Origin: Chitinophagaceae bacterium 26-R-25
GTDB lineage: Bacteria; Bacteroidota; Bacteroidia; Chitinophagales; Chitinophagaceae
NCBI GenBank assembly: GCA_029906195.1
Contig: JARWSJ010000001.1
Span: forward strand, 1,054,001-1,118,000
Direction of reading: 5' to 3'
Length of the DNA: 64,000 nucleotides
The translations under genes were made by a program, and so were the position numbers. The first letter of the stretch is position 1. The number at the start of each line of letters is the position of its first letter. Shown here in pieces: positions 1-9,023 of this stretch. A model generated the notes under the pieces. That model saw only the letters and a list, made by a program, of their open reading frames with translations, was not told the DNA's origin and ran no database searches.

Positions 1-1
1 T

Positions 2-1810
2 CCTGGTTTGAAATATCGTATCAACGTTGGTCTGAACTTCAGTCAACAAGAAAACGATCAGTTCCAGGGCACGGATTCTAAAACCAATCCAAACTATTTC
101 AGACCAGGTCAGGGAAACACTGCTTCTGTAAACAATGCAGAAACATGGATGTACCTGGTTGAAAATATGTTGATGTATGAAAAAACTTTCAAACAGGACC
201 ATAGAATAAATTTTACCGGATTGTACAGTGTTGAAGAGTCTCAAACGCACAATACTTATATCCAGAAAGATTCCATTACGGATGACTTTACGCAATTCTA
301 CAACCTTGCGATGTCAAGCCCTAATGGTGCGTTGGTTTACAATGGTGCAGAAAGCAAATATGGTTTGATCTCTTACATGGCGAGATTGAACTATGCTTAC
401 AAAGACAAATACTTACTAACGGGAACGTACAGACGAGATGGTTCTTCACGTTTGGCTTCGGGCAACAAATGGCACGATTACTTCGCAGGATCTGCCGGTT
501 GGATCATCAGCAACGAGAAATTCCTGAAAAACGCAGAATGGTTGAATAGCCTGAAATTGAGAGCTGGCTTTGGTCAAACATCTAACCAGTCTGTTAACCC
601 ATATGCATCTTTAGGTTCTGTAAACAACAGTGATGGTGTGCCGTTCAACGGTGGTTTCGGAACGATCAAATACAACTATGGCCCGTCTGTAGTTTCTGGT
701 TATGCACCGAATACTCTGCCGAACAGTACACTGGATTGGGAGTACACTAAAAACATAAACGTGGGTGTTGACTTCGCAGTGTTTAACAGCAGACTTACAG
801 GATCATTGGAATACTATAAACAAAATACCAATAAGGTGTTGTATGATGTAGCATTGCCAGTAACATCCGGTATCAGCGGTAACTATCAAACAAACATTGG
901 TGAGATTCAAAACTGGGGTATGGAACTTTCTTTGTCTTCAGTGAATCTTAAAATGTCAAACGGTTTCACGTGGACAACAGACCTGAACTTGTTCTTCAAC
1001 AAGAACAAAGTGGTTAGACTGAGTTCAGGCGTAAACCAGGATGTTGCGCGTCAGTTGTTTGTAGGAGAGTCCATGACTTCAATCTGGGATTTCAAAAAAC
1101 TTGGTGTATGGCAGACAAACGAAGCAAAGGATGCTGCTGTGTATGGTTATGTGCCTGGCCAGTTGAAGCTTGAAGACTACAACCACGATGGTAAGATCAG
1201 CCAGGATGATAAACATATCATCGGCAATGGCGATCCTAAGATCCAGGGCGGTATGGTGAACAGATTTAACTACAAAAACTTTGACCTTTCTGTTGTAATG
1301 TATGGTCGCTTCGGTGGTACATTAATCAGCCAGATCCATCAGTCAACAGGTAGCGCAGGTTCTTATGATATCATGATGAACGGTAGAAGAAACAGTGTGG
1401 CGGTGGATTATTGGACACCAACCAATGCAACAAACTGGTTCCCTATGTTTAGTGATAACATCAGCCCTAATGCTGCAAATGCATGGACAACACTGGGTTA
1501 TTACGATGCATCATTCTTAAGAATCAGCAGTATTAATCTTGGATACACATTTAGTCAAAAAACACTAAGAAGGTCTGGTATACAATCTGTGAGAGTATAT
1601 GCAACTACAGATAACGTAGCTACATTGTTCTCTCCTTACAAGAACCAAACGGGAATCACGCCTATCGGTACAAGCACAGGTGACCAAACAATTGGTAAAG
1701 CTGCAGGTAACATCAGGTCGAATACGTCAACTGGTAACAACACGATTACCATTAACACATCGACTCCGCTTACACACAACTTTATTCTTGGCTTGAACCT
1801 TTCCTTTTAA
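2..1810 (+). CDS. SusC/RagA TonB-linked outer membrane protein, 3' part
   Basis: C-terminal part of a SusC-type TonB-dependent glycan importer; signal peptide, carboxypeptidase-like domain and plug lie left of the window. The frame is open from the first bases (Pro-Gly codons at 2-7), so the TTG at 8 is internal. About 600 residues of barrel are visible, rich in Asn, Gly, Ser and Tyr, with late SusC signatures 'SINLGYTFSQ' (near 1530-1560) and 'RVYATTDNVATLF', and a terminal Phe ('LGLNLSF') as expected for outer-membrane assembly. A susD gene follows after 20 bp and a GH10 xylanase after that, so the pair probably imports xylo-oligosaccharides. The family role is established; the substrate is inferred from neighbours. 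Confidence 0.95.
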   Translation, partial: PGLKYRINVGLNFSQQENDQFQGTDSKTNPNYFRPGQGNTASVNNAETWMYLVENMLMYEKTFKQDHRINFTGLYSVEESQTHNTYIQKDSITDDFTQFYNLAMSSPNGALVYNGAESKYGLISYMARLNYAYKDKYLLTGTYRRDGSSRLASGNKWHDYFAGSAGWIISNEKFLKNAEWLNSLKLRAGFGQTSNQSVNPYASLGSVNNSDGVPFNGGFGTIKYNYGPSVVSGYAPNTLPNSTLDWEYTKNINVGVDFAVFNSRLTGSLEYYKQNTNKVLYDVALPVTSGISGNYQTNIGEIQNWGMELSLSSVNLKMSNGFTWTTDLNLFFNKNKVVRLSSGVNQDVARQLFVGESMTSIWDFKKLGVWQTNEAKDAAVYGYVPGQLKLEDYNHDGKISQDDKHIIGNGDPKIQGGMVNRFNYKNFDLSVVMYGRFGGTLISQIHQSTGSAGSYDIMMNGRRNSVAVDYWTPTNATNWFPMFSDNISPNAANAWTTLGYYDASFLRISSINLGYTFSQKTLRRSGIQSVRVYATTDNVATLFSPYKNQTGITPIGTSTGDQTIGKAAGNIRSNTSTGNNTITINTSTPLTHNFILGLNLSF

Positions 1811-1830
1811 CTAATTAAAGATTAAGAATC

Positions 1831-3639
1831 ATGAAGACAAAATATAAAATACTTGCTACACTGGTAGGCGTCGGAGTTGCCGGAATGATGGGATGTAGCA
1901 AAAAGCTGGAAGAGCATCCTTACACAACTTTCACAACAGACTATTTTAAAACGCCAACTGGTTTTCAAAATGGTATCAACGCATTATACTCAGGAATGAG
2001 ATGGCTCTATGGACCGCAAGGTGCACTGCAGGTTAGCTGCATCGGCACGGACGAGTTCACTTTTGGTGACCAGGGTAAATCTGGCGATAGCTACCTGCTG
2101 GGCAGCTATGGTTTAGACCCATCCAACGGCGCCATATTAACACCATGGAACCGTTCGTTCAATAACATTAACCAGGCAAACATGCTGGTTACGTTTGGAC
2201 CAAATATTGATATTTCTGATGCTGCTAAAACAACCGGTATAGCAGAATCCCGTTTCCTGAGAGGGCTTTATTATCTTGGGCTGGTACAACAGTTTGGTGC
2301 TGTGCCTTTGGATCTTGGAAGTGGTGAATTGCAATTCAACAGTAAAGCGTTTCAAGGGTTTAACAGACTTCCGACAGACAGTGTGTTAATAAAAGATTAC
2401 GCTGCAATGATTGCTGATTTTGATTTCGCGTCAAAGAACCTTCCTGACCAAAGACCTGCAGGTGCATTTAAAGCATCTAAATCAGTTGCATTGCACATGT
2501 TGGCGAAAACATATCTTCAAAGATCATACACGGCATATGCACAAGCCGGAGATGTTCAAAATGCATACAACGCTGCTATGGAACTGATCAACAATCAGTC
2601 TAAATATGGCGTAGGGTTAATGCAGGCTTACTCTGATGTACATGCGCAGGGGAACGATTACAATAAAGAATTGCTTTTTGCTATTGAGCGTATTCCTGGT
2701 GACTACATTAACAATGAACAATACGATCAAACAGGTGGTAACATCGGTATTGGTGCATACAAAGGGATCGATGCGGATAACGATTTTAACATGGAGTATA
2801 CTTCAATCCATTCGCCTTTGGCCAGCAGTCAAATTCCAATTCCTGCAAGAACGGTTGAGTATGGTCGCCCGTTGAGACAATTTGCTCCAACTAAATATTT
2901 GATCGATTCAATTTTCGCAGACAAAACAAACGACAGCCGCTACAATGGTACATTCCGTACAGTGTGGACGGTAACGGTTGCTGCAAATGGATTTAATGTG
3001 GGTGATACTGCATTTGTATTGGCAAATACAGATGCTCAGGCTGCAGCATATATGGCTTCAAGTCCAAAGTACAGAATGATTGGTCCGAAAAACTTTTACA
3101 CCAATCAGTACACGCCCGATGCTGCAAACTCTGATTTGAAGAACATCTTCCCTAAGTTGAGTAAATACGAAGATTTCAAAAGAACCAACTTCAACCAGCA
3201 AACTGGTCGTCCTTTTGTAGTAGCTAAACTTTCTGAAACATATTTGATCGCAGCTGAAGCCGCATTGAAATTAGGTAATAACGGTGATGCTGTAACTCAA
3301 ATCAACGTGTTGAGAAAACGTGCAGCTTACAGAAAGAATCTTGATGCCGGAACGATCGCAGCCCGTGAGCAAACTATGCTGGCTGCAACACCTGCAACGA
3401 TCACACTTAACTACATCTTAAATGAACGCAGTCGTGAACTTTGCGGTGAAAGTCTTCGCTGGCAGGATCTTTCAACAAGAAATATGTTGGTGGACAGGGT
3501 TAAGAATTACAATCCTGATGGAGCAGCGAAAGTTCAGGCCTTCCATCAGTTGAGACCTATCCCTCAGGATCAGTTGCAGAAAACTCAGTTTACTGATTTT
3601 GCAGCAGAATCACCTAAGTATCAAAATCCGGGATATTAA
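1831..3639 (+). CDS. RagB/SusD family nutrient-binding lipoprotein
   Basis: SusD-type surface lipoprotein, the glycan-binding lid of the SusC transporter encoded just upstream. The N-terminus has a Lys start, a hydrophobic segment and a lipobox ending at Cys22 ('GMMGC'), so it should be lipidated and exported. Length (602 aa) is on the long side for the family. The C-terminal third carries the typical SusD segment 'LSETYLIAAEAALKLG' and the signature 'LNERSRELCGESLRWQDL', and the protein ends 'ESPKYQNPGY' like many SusD proteins. It lies 20 bp after susC and 34 bp before the GH10 gene, so the three are probably one transcript. Xylan specificity is an inference from the adjacent GH10 and GH115 enzymes. 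Confidence 0.95.
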   Translation: MKTKYKILATLVGVGVAGMMGCSKKLEEHPYTTFTTDYFKTPTGFQNGINALYSGMRWLYGPQGALQVSCIGTDEFTFGDQGKSGDSYLLGSYGLDPSNGAILTPWNRSFNNINQANMLVTFGPNIDISDAAKTTGIAESRFLRGLYYLGLVQQFGAVPLDLGSGELQFNSKAFQGFNRLPTDSVLIKDYAAMIADFDFASKNLPDQRPAGAFKASKSVALHMLAKTYLQRSYTAYAQAGDVQNAYNAAMELINNQSKYGVGLMQAYSDVHAQGNDYNKELLFAIERIPGDYINNEQYDQTGGNIGIGAYKGIDADNDFNMEYTSIHSPLASSQIPIPARTVEYGRPLRQFAPTKYLIDSIFADKTNDSRYNGTFRTVWTVTVAANGFNVGDTAFVLANTDAQAAAYMASSPKYRMIGPKNFYTNQYTPDAANSDLKNIFPKLSKYEDFKRTNFNQQTGRPFVVAKLSETYLIAAEAALKLGNNGDAVTQINVLRKRAAYRKNLDAGTIAAREQTMLAATPATITLNYILNERSRELCGESLRWQDLSTRNMLVDRVKNYNPDGAAKVQAFHQLRPIPQDQLQKTQFTDFAAESPKYQNPGY

Positions 3640-3673
3640 TTAATCAAAAGTATTCACAACAAATATTAGCCAA

Positions 3674-5347
3674 ATGAAAAATAGAATAATTCTTTCACTG
3701 ATGCTTGGCGCCGGCATTGCGGGAATTCAATCCTGTAAGAAAAATGCTCCGGAAGTGAACATCTTGAATCCAGGCAATTATAAAGACACAGCGGGCACTT
3801 TGAAAAGTGTTACAAATATACCGGTAGGCTTTGGTGTGTACATGGGCGACAAAGGGTTCTCCCAGTATTTCCCGATCGCTGCAAGAGAAGGTACCAATAT
3901 TACTCCAGGCAATGAAATGAAGCATGGGTCAGTTGTTCAAAACGACGGTTCATTGAACTTCACCAATGCAGATGCTTTGTACAATATGTCAAATGCTGCA
4001 GGGCTCGCCGTTTATGGTCACACACTTATGTGGCATCAGCAACAGAACTCGGCGTATTTGTCTACAATAGCAGGAGCTTCTGCTCCTTTGCCTCCAAGCG
4101 TACTTGCGAATGGTGATTTCGAAACTACCTATACAAGCGGAAGTGCCCAGGCTTGCAGCAATTGGAACATATACAATCCTGGAGGAAGCCCGTGGGGTGG
4201 TCCGGTTTACTACTCTACAAGTGTAGCAAGTGAAACACACGGCGGCACAAAAGCGCTGAAGATTGTGAACCCTTCCGACAATGTCAATGGACAATGGAAA
4301 ACACAGTTGGCGAGTGATCTTTTCAACACAACTGTTGGAGTGGATTATGCTGTAACATTCTGGATAAAGTCTGCAACGAACGGTGGATCAGGAAGGCTTT
4401 CTACAGGTCCTACAGCTCAATACCAGGGCGACTTTACAACAAGTACAACCTGGACCCAAATAGTATGGTTTATCAACGCTAAAGACGCGCAAACAAGAAT
4501 ATTGTTTGACATGGGCGCTAAGGCAAACACATACTTTATTGATGATGCGAGAGTGATGGATAAAGCTGCTTACGATGCGGCTATTGCATCTTCAAGTGGT
4601 ACAGCCACTGCTGCACGTGTAGACTCTGTAATGAAATTATGGATACTGGGCAATGGTACTAAAGATGGTATCGTTAAACACTACGCGGGCAAAGTGTATG
4701 CATGGGATGTTGCCAACGAAGTAATCACAGATAATGGTTCATTGCGCGTAAGCTCTAATACAAGCCTACCAAGCGGAGCTAAAGGATATTTCTTCTGGGC
4801 AGACTACCTGGGTAGAAGCGGTATTGTAAATGCCTTCAAATACGCTAAGCAAGCTGATGGTAACGCTAAGCTCTTCATCAATGATTACAACCTGGAAGCA
4901 AGCAAAGCAAAAACCGATTCATTGGTTGCTTTGGTGAAATACGTTCAGGCAAATGGTGGAACAGTTGATGGTATTGGTACACAAATGCACGTTAACGCCT
5001 TGACAATGTCTCAGGCAGGTATTGACTATGCCTTCCAGCAATTGGCTGCAACAGGCTTGCTGGTCCGAATATCAGAACTGGATGTTACCATCAAACCATC
5101 TCCGGGCGATTCTTCCAGAGCAGATGCTGAAATGCTTGGCTACCAGGCTGCGATGTACAAATACATTATTGATTCGTATATCAAGAATGTACCTGCTACT
5201 CAACGCTATGGTGTAACCATCTGGGGCGTTGACGATCCGGATAGCTGGAGAGCAACACAATTGCCATTGATGTGGGATAAGAACTTTGCTAAAAAGCCTG
5301 CATACGCTGCTGCGATGGAAGCTTTGAAAGCAAGTCCTAAAAAATAG
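3674..5347 (+). CDS. GH10 endo-1,4-beta-xylanase lipoprotein with inserted CBM
   Basis: Surface endo-beta-1,4-xylanase. A lipobox ends at Cys21 ('GIQSC'), predicting a lipoprotein. The GH10 barrel starts near residue 40 and shows 'NITPGNEMKH' and 'GHTLMWH' (115-121). It is then interrupted by about 165 residues (roughly 139-305) that look like a jelly-roll carbohydrate-binding module of the CBM4/9/22 type ('VLANGDFETTY', 'GGTKALKI'). The barrel resumes with the acid/base motif 'WDVANE' (Glu349) and the nucleophile motif 'ISELDVT' (Glu468). CBM-interrupted GH10 enzymes are known from xylan loci of gut Bacteroidota such as Prevotella and Bacteroides. Its position directly after susD fits the surface endo-enzyme that feeds the importer. 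The CBM family assignment is less certain than the GH10 call. Confidence 0.94.
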   Translation: MKNRIILSLMLGAGIAGIQSCKKNAPEVNILNPGNYKDTAGTLKSVTNIPVGFGVYMGDKGFSQYFPIAAREGTNITPGNEMKHGSVVQNDGSLNFTNADALYNMSNAAGLAVYGHTLMWHQQQNSAYLSTIAGASAPLPPSVLANGDFETTYTSGSAQACSNWNIYNPGGSPWGGPVYYSTSVASETHGGTKALKIVNPSDNVNGQWKTQLASDLFNTTVGVDYAVTFWIKSATNGGSGRLSTGPTAQYQGDFTTSTTWTQIVWFINAKDAQTRILFDMGAKANTYFIDDARVMDKAAYDAAIASSSGTATAARVDSVMKLWILGNGTKDGIVKHYAGKVYAWDVANEVITDNGSLRVSSNTSLPSGAKGYFFWADYLGRSGIVNAFKYAKQADGNAKLFINDYNLEASKAKTDSLVALVKYVQANGGTVDGIGTQMHVNALTMSQAGIDYAFQQLAATGLLVRISELDVTIKPSPGDSSRADAEMLGYQAAMYKYIIDSYIKNVPATQRYGVTIWGVDDPDSWRATQLPLMWDKNFAKKPAYAAAMEALKASPKK

Positions 5348-5601
5348 AATTTGAAATATGGAACGCAGATTTTCATGATTTATCAGGATTTTTTGGTGGT
5401 CAACGGTAGAACAAAAGTCATCATCGTTGCGTCGTCCCGATACGAAGTATAATCGGAACTTGTACTGCAAAACAAGTATCAGCGATATACATCAAAAAAC
5501 AAATTTTTAAAATCATTTCAATCATGACAATCATGAGAATCTGCGTTCCTTTCTCTTAACTTGCGCTTGCCTGTGAATAGAATTAAATTGAGAAAGAAAT
5601 T
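5348..5601. repeat. Intergenic region with a 21-nt inverted repeat pair
   Basis: No gene is seen here. The sequence at 5360-5380 (begins GGAACGCAGATT) is repeated inverted at 5529-5549 (ends AATCTGCGTTCC), 20 of 21 bases matching, with 148 nt between the arms. The left arm starts 13 nt after the xylanase stop codon. The arrangement resembles a small palindromic intergenic element or a long-loop terminator. It is one of several word-based inverted repeats in this window. Confidence 0.7.
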
Positions 5602-6354
5602 ATGAAAACAGCAAAAGACAACAAAATTGCATTAGTGACCGGAGGGGGTTCTGGTATTGGATTGGCAATTGCACAAAAATTTGTGCATGAAGGCATTTTT
5701 ACAATTATTGTAGGAAGGGATGAGAAAAAACTATGTCAGGCAAAAGAGAAGCTGGGAGAGTTGTGTGAATTTATTACCTGTGATCTTACTGATTTAAACG
5801 CCATCCCCGTCATGGTAAAAAAGATCGTTGATCAATACGGAAAAATTGATGTGCTGGTAAATAATGCTGGCATCAATATGAAAAAAGAATTTTTAGACGT
5901 AACCGACGAAGACTTCCATAAAATACTACAGACCAATGTGAGCGCGGTTTTTGCGTTATCAAGAGAAGTGGTAAGATGCATGGTTGAAAAAAGTTCCGGA
6001 AGCATCATCAACATCAGTTCAATGGCTTCCCAATATGGCATTCCAAAAGTAATTGCATACACTGCCTCTAAATCTGCAATAGAAGGCATGACGAAAGCAA
6101 TGGCAGTTGAACTTTCTCCAAAAGGCATTCGCATCAATTGTATTGCACCAGGTTTTATTGCAACCGATATGTCAGCTGCAGCCCTGAATAACGATCCCGA
6201 AAGAAAACAAAAAGTAATGTCAAGAACGCCAATGGGTACACTCGGTAAACCCGCTGATATCGGCGACGCCGCATTATTCCTCGCGTCCGACAGTTCTAAA
6301 TATATAACAGGCGTTGTGCTTCCTGTAGATGGAGGCAACTCGGTTGGTTTCTAA
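5602..6354 (+). CDS. SDR family oxidoreductase (KduD / gluconate 5-dehydrogenase-like)
   Basis: Cytosolic short-chain dehydrogenase of 250 aa, the classical SDR length. It shows the dinucleotide-binding 'TGGGSGIG' (13-20), the 'NNAG' motif (87-90) and the catalytic set Ser140, Tyr153 and Lys157 ('YTASK'). The overall pattern, ending 'ITGVVLPVDGGNSV', resembles gluconate 5-dehydrogenase and 2-deoxy-gluconate 3-dehydrogenase (KduD) enzymes. It lies between the GH10 and GH115 genes of a glucuronoxylan locus, so a role in catabolism of the (methyl)glucuronic acid released by GH115 is plausible. That substrate is inferred, and other 3-oxoacyl reductase-like roles cannot be excluded from sequence alone. 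Confidence 0.88.
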   Translation: MKTAKDNKIALVTGGGSGIGLAIAQKFVHEGIFTIIVGRDEKKLCQAKEKLGELCEFITCDLTDLNAIPVMVKKIVDQYGKIDVLVNNAGINMKKEFLDVTDEDFHKILQTNVSAVFALSREVVRCMVEKSSGSIINISSMASQYGIPKVIAYTASKSAIEGMTKAMAVELSPKGIRINCIAPGFIATDMSAAALNNDPERKQKVMSRTPMGTLGKPADIGDAALFLASDSSKYITGVVLPVDGGNSVGF

Positions 6355-6378
6355 ATAAATAAATTTGTGATCTGCCTG

Positions 6379-6471
6379 TTGCCGGTAGCCGGTAGCGGGG
6401 ATTGAGTGCACGACATTCTTTTTGATTGCAAAACATATCCGTGTAAATCAGTCTCATCCGTGTCATCTGTG
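6379..6471. repeat. Low-complexity intergenic word repeats
   Basis: The interval between the SDR and GH115 genes holds short reiterated words: GCCGGTA twice at 6381-6394 (TTGCCGGTAGCCGGTAGCGG, 6379-6398), and ATCCGTGT at 6437 and 6455 followed by the related ATCTGTG (6437-6471). No opposite arm is obvious here, unlike the paired arrays elsewhere in the window. Confidence 0.45.
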
Positions 6472-6512
6472 TGCCCTCGAGCGTAGTAGGTGTTTGCCCA
6501 AAAAGTTTTACC

Positions 6513-9002
6513 ATGAAGAAATCGGTTGTTATCTCTTTTATACTTTTCATTTCGCTTTTTGCTAAAGCACAAAATATCATTGCGACGAAAAATGTCCGCG
6601 GAAATTTTTCATTGCAAAAGGTATCCATTTATACAGATGAGCACGACGACTGGTTGATTCAGAAAGCTGCAAGTCTTTTACAGCAGGACATTGAAAAGGT
6701 AACGGGCAACAAACCTGCGATTGTGCATACAATTAACAACGGGAACACAATTGTCATTGGCATCGCAAACAACTCTGCCGCTATCAATGAACTGGTTAAA
6801 GGCAAAAAGATTTCCATTGATAGTTTACAAGGCAGGTGGGATGCATACCACTTGCAATTGATCAATGCTCAAACCCTTGTCATTACAGGGTCTGACAAGC
6901 GTGGTGTTGCTTACGGTGTATTTGAGTTATCCAAACAAATAGGAGTGTCGCCCTGGAACTGGTGGGCAGACGTTCCTGTGTTACAAAACAAAAACTTAAG
7001 CGTTCAAAAAAACGCTTTTCTCTTTTCTTATCCGTCCGTAAAGTACAGGGGCATTTTTTTGAATGACGAAGCACCTGCCCTTTCTGGCTGGACGAAAGAA
7101 AAATTCGGCGGCTTTAATCATCTTTTTTATGAGCATGTTTTTGAATTGCTGCTTCGATTAAAGGGAAATTATTTATGGCCCGCCATGTGGGGAAATGCTT
7201 TTAATGATGATGATTCCATTAATCCAATTCTGGCAAATAAGTATGGCATCGTAATGGGCACATCACATCACGAACCCATGATGCGAGCACATGATGAATG
7301 GAGAAGATACGGTTCCGGAAAATGGAACTATGATGTGAACTCAACAAAGCTTGATGAGTTTTGGAAACGCGGCATCCAACGCAATGGTAACAATGAAAGC
7401 ATTGTGGCCATTGGCATGCGCGGCGATGGCGATGAACCAATGAGTGAACAAAGCAACATTGCCTTACTCGAAAAAATAGTTGCACGCCAACGGGCGATCA
7501 TTGAAGAAATAACAGGCAAGAAGGCAGACGAGGTGCCGCAAATGTGGGCCCTGTACAAAGAAGTGCAGGAGTACTACGACAAAGGTATGCGCGTGCCGGA
7601 CGACGTGACGCTGTTGTTGTGCGACGACAACTGGGGCAACATTCGCAAGCTTCCTAAGCTAACTGATAAACCCCGCAAAGGTGGCTATGGAATTTATTAT
7701 CATTTCGATTATGTAGGAGGCCCGCGCAATTATAAATGGTTAAATACAAACCAAATTGAACGTACGTGGGAGCAAATGCATCTTGCATACGAATACGGTG
7801 CAAAGCAGGTGTGGATAGTAAACGTGGGCGACCTGAAGCCCATGGAATTTCCTATTTCTTTTTTTCTCGACTATGCATGGAAACCTGAAAATATTAAAGC
7901 GCAGGATCTGCCGTCTTACACACGCAATTGGGCACAACAGCAATTCGGAAAAGAGTATGCTGCTTCGATTGCAAATATTCTTACAAAGTACACGCAATAT
8001 AACGCTCGCTGCAAGCCGGAACTATTAAACGACAGTACATATAGTCTGATAAATTATGGCGAGTTTCAACGAGTAACTAACGACTACAATCAACTGCTAA
8101 AGCAGGCTGAAGCGATCAATGGTAAATTGCCTGCTCAGTACAAAGACGCATATTTTCAACTCGTGCTTCATCCGGTGAAAGCCTGTGCCAATTTATATTC
8201 CATGTATTTGGCGGTAGCTAAAAACAAATATTTCGCGGAGCAAAAAAACTACGCAATTGCAAATGTGATGGCTGATAGTGTTGCTTTTTACTATGCAAAC
8301 GATGGACGCATTTCAAAATACTACAATGATACATTAGCCGGTGGAAAGTGGCACCACATGATGGATCAAACGCATATTGGCTACACATACTGGCAACAAC
8401 CTGATTCTAACAAAATGCCACATGTCGTGAAGTTTGATACCGAAAATAACAATGTGTCTGCCGCAAAATACACATTGCCCGTAGCAACAGAAGAAAATGA
8501 ATATGCTGCTTTTGAAGCCAGCAGATTTACCAAAGCAATTGGCAGTAGCAAAATAAAATGGCAGGTGATTCCAAATATTGGACGCACCGGTGAAGGCATT
8601 ACACCTTTTCCTGTTACGGCATCTAGTCAAACACCCGGAGGAAATGAGCCGCACCTTGAATATGAAATAACGACGAACGCATCAACAGACAGCACCACAG
8701 TCTCGTTATACTTTTCTCCCACACTTAATTTCCATAATGATGGTTTGCGCTACGCGGTTTCTATTGATGATGCAGCGCCGCAAATAATTAACATTCATGA
8801 AGAGATGAATAACAAAAAGTGGGAAAACTGGGTGGCGAACAATATTATCATCAGCAATTCAAAACATCCTTTAGAGAAAGCAGGGAAGCATGTGGTAAAG
8901 TATTGGATGGTTGATGCCGGACTCGTGCTGCAAAAAGTAGTGGTAGATTTTGGTGGCGTTAAACAAAGTTATTTAGGACCTCCTGAAAATGATAAGAAGT
9001 AG
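6513..9002 (+). CDS. GH115 xylan alpha-1,2-glucuronidase
   Basis: Exported alpha-glucuronidase removing (4-O-methyl)glucuronic acid side chains from xylan. The ATG at 6513 is chosen over an in-frame ATG 42 bp upstream because it begins a clean signal peptide ('MKKSVVISFILF', cleavage after 'AKA', residue 19). The 829-residue product has the family's usual length, with an N-terminal GH20-like domain, then the GH115 core with 'YPSVKYRGIFLNDE', 'LRLKGNYLWPAMW' and 'GTSHHEPMMR', and a C-terminal beta-rich domain containing 'HVVKYWMVDAGLVLQKVVVD'. It lies 21 bp before a second GH10 xylanase, with which it is surely co-transcribed. Together they indicate glucuronoxylan as the target of this locus. 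Confidence 0.95.
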   Translation: MKKSVVISFILFISLFAKAQNIIATKNVRGNFSLQKVSIYTDEHDDWLIQKAASLLQQDIEKVTGNKPAIVHTINNGNTIVIGIANNSAAINELVKGKKISIDSLQGRWDAYHLQLINAQTLVITGSDKRGVAYGVFELSKQIGVSPWNWWADVPVLQNKNLSVQKNAFLFSYPSVKYRGIFLNDEAPALSGWTKEKFGGFNHLFYEHVFELLLRLKGNYLWPAMWGNAFNDDDSINPILANKYGIVMGTSHHEPMMRAHDEWRRYGSGKWNYDVNSTKLDEFWKRGIQRNGNNESIVAIGMRGDGDEPMSEQSNIALLEKIVARQRAIIEEITGKKADEVPQMWALYKEVQEYYDKGMRVPDDVTLLLCDDNWGNIRKLPKLTDKPRKGGYGIYYHFDYVGGPRNYKWLNTNQIERTWEQMHLAYEYGAKQVWIVNVGDLKPMEFPISFFLDYAWKPENIKAQDLPSYTRNWAQQQFGKEYAASIANILTKYTQYNARCKPELLNDSTYSLINYGEFQRVTNDYNQLLKQAEAINGKLPAQYKDAYFQLVLHPVKACANLYSMYLAVAKNKYFAEQKNYAIANVMADSVAFYYANDGRISKYYNDTLAGGKWHHMMDQTHIGYTYWQQPDSNKMPHVVKFDTENNNVSAAKYTLPVATEENEYAAFEASRFTKAIGSSKIKWQVIPNIGRTGEGITPFPVTASSQTPGGNEPHLEYEITTNASTDSTTVSLYFSPTLNFHNDGLRYAVSIDDAAPQIINIHEEMNNKKWENWVANNIIISNSKHPLEKAGKHVVKYWMVDAGLVLQKVVVDFGGVKQSYLGPPENDKK

Positions 9003-9023
9003 TTTTTTCAAAAATAAATTACC

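Noticed and set aside
6471-6512. Upstream ATG extending the GH115 protein by 14 residues
   Set aside because: The extension (MPSSVVGVCPKSFT) precedes a complete signal peptide and would place it internally. The ATG at 6513 is the natural start.
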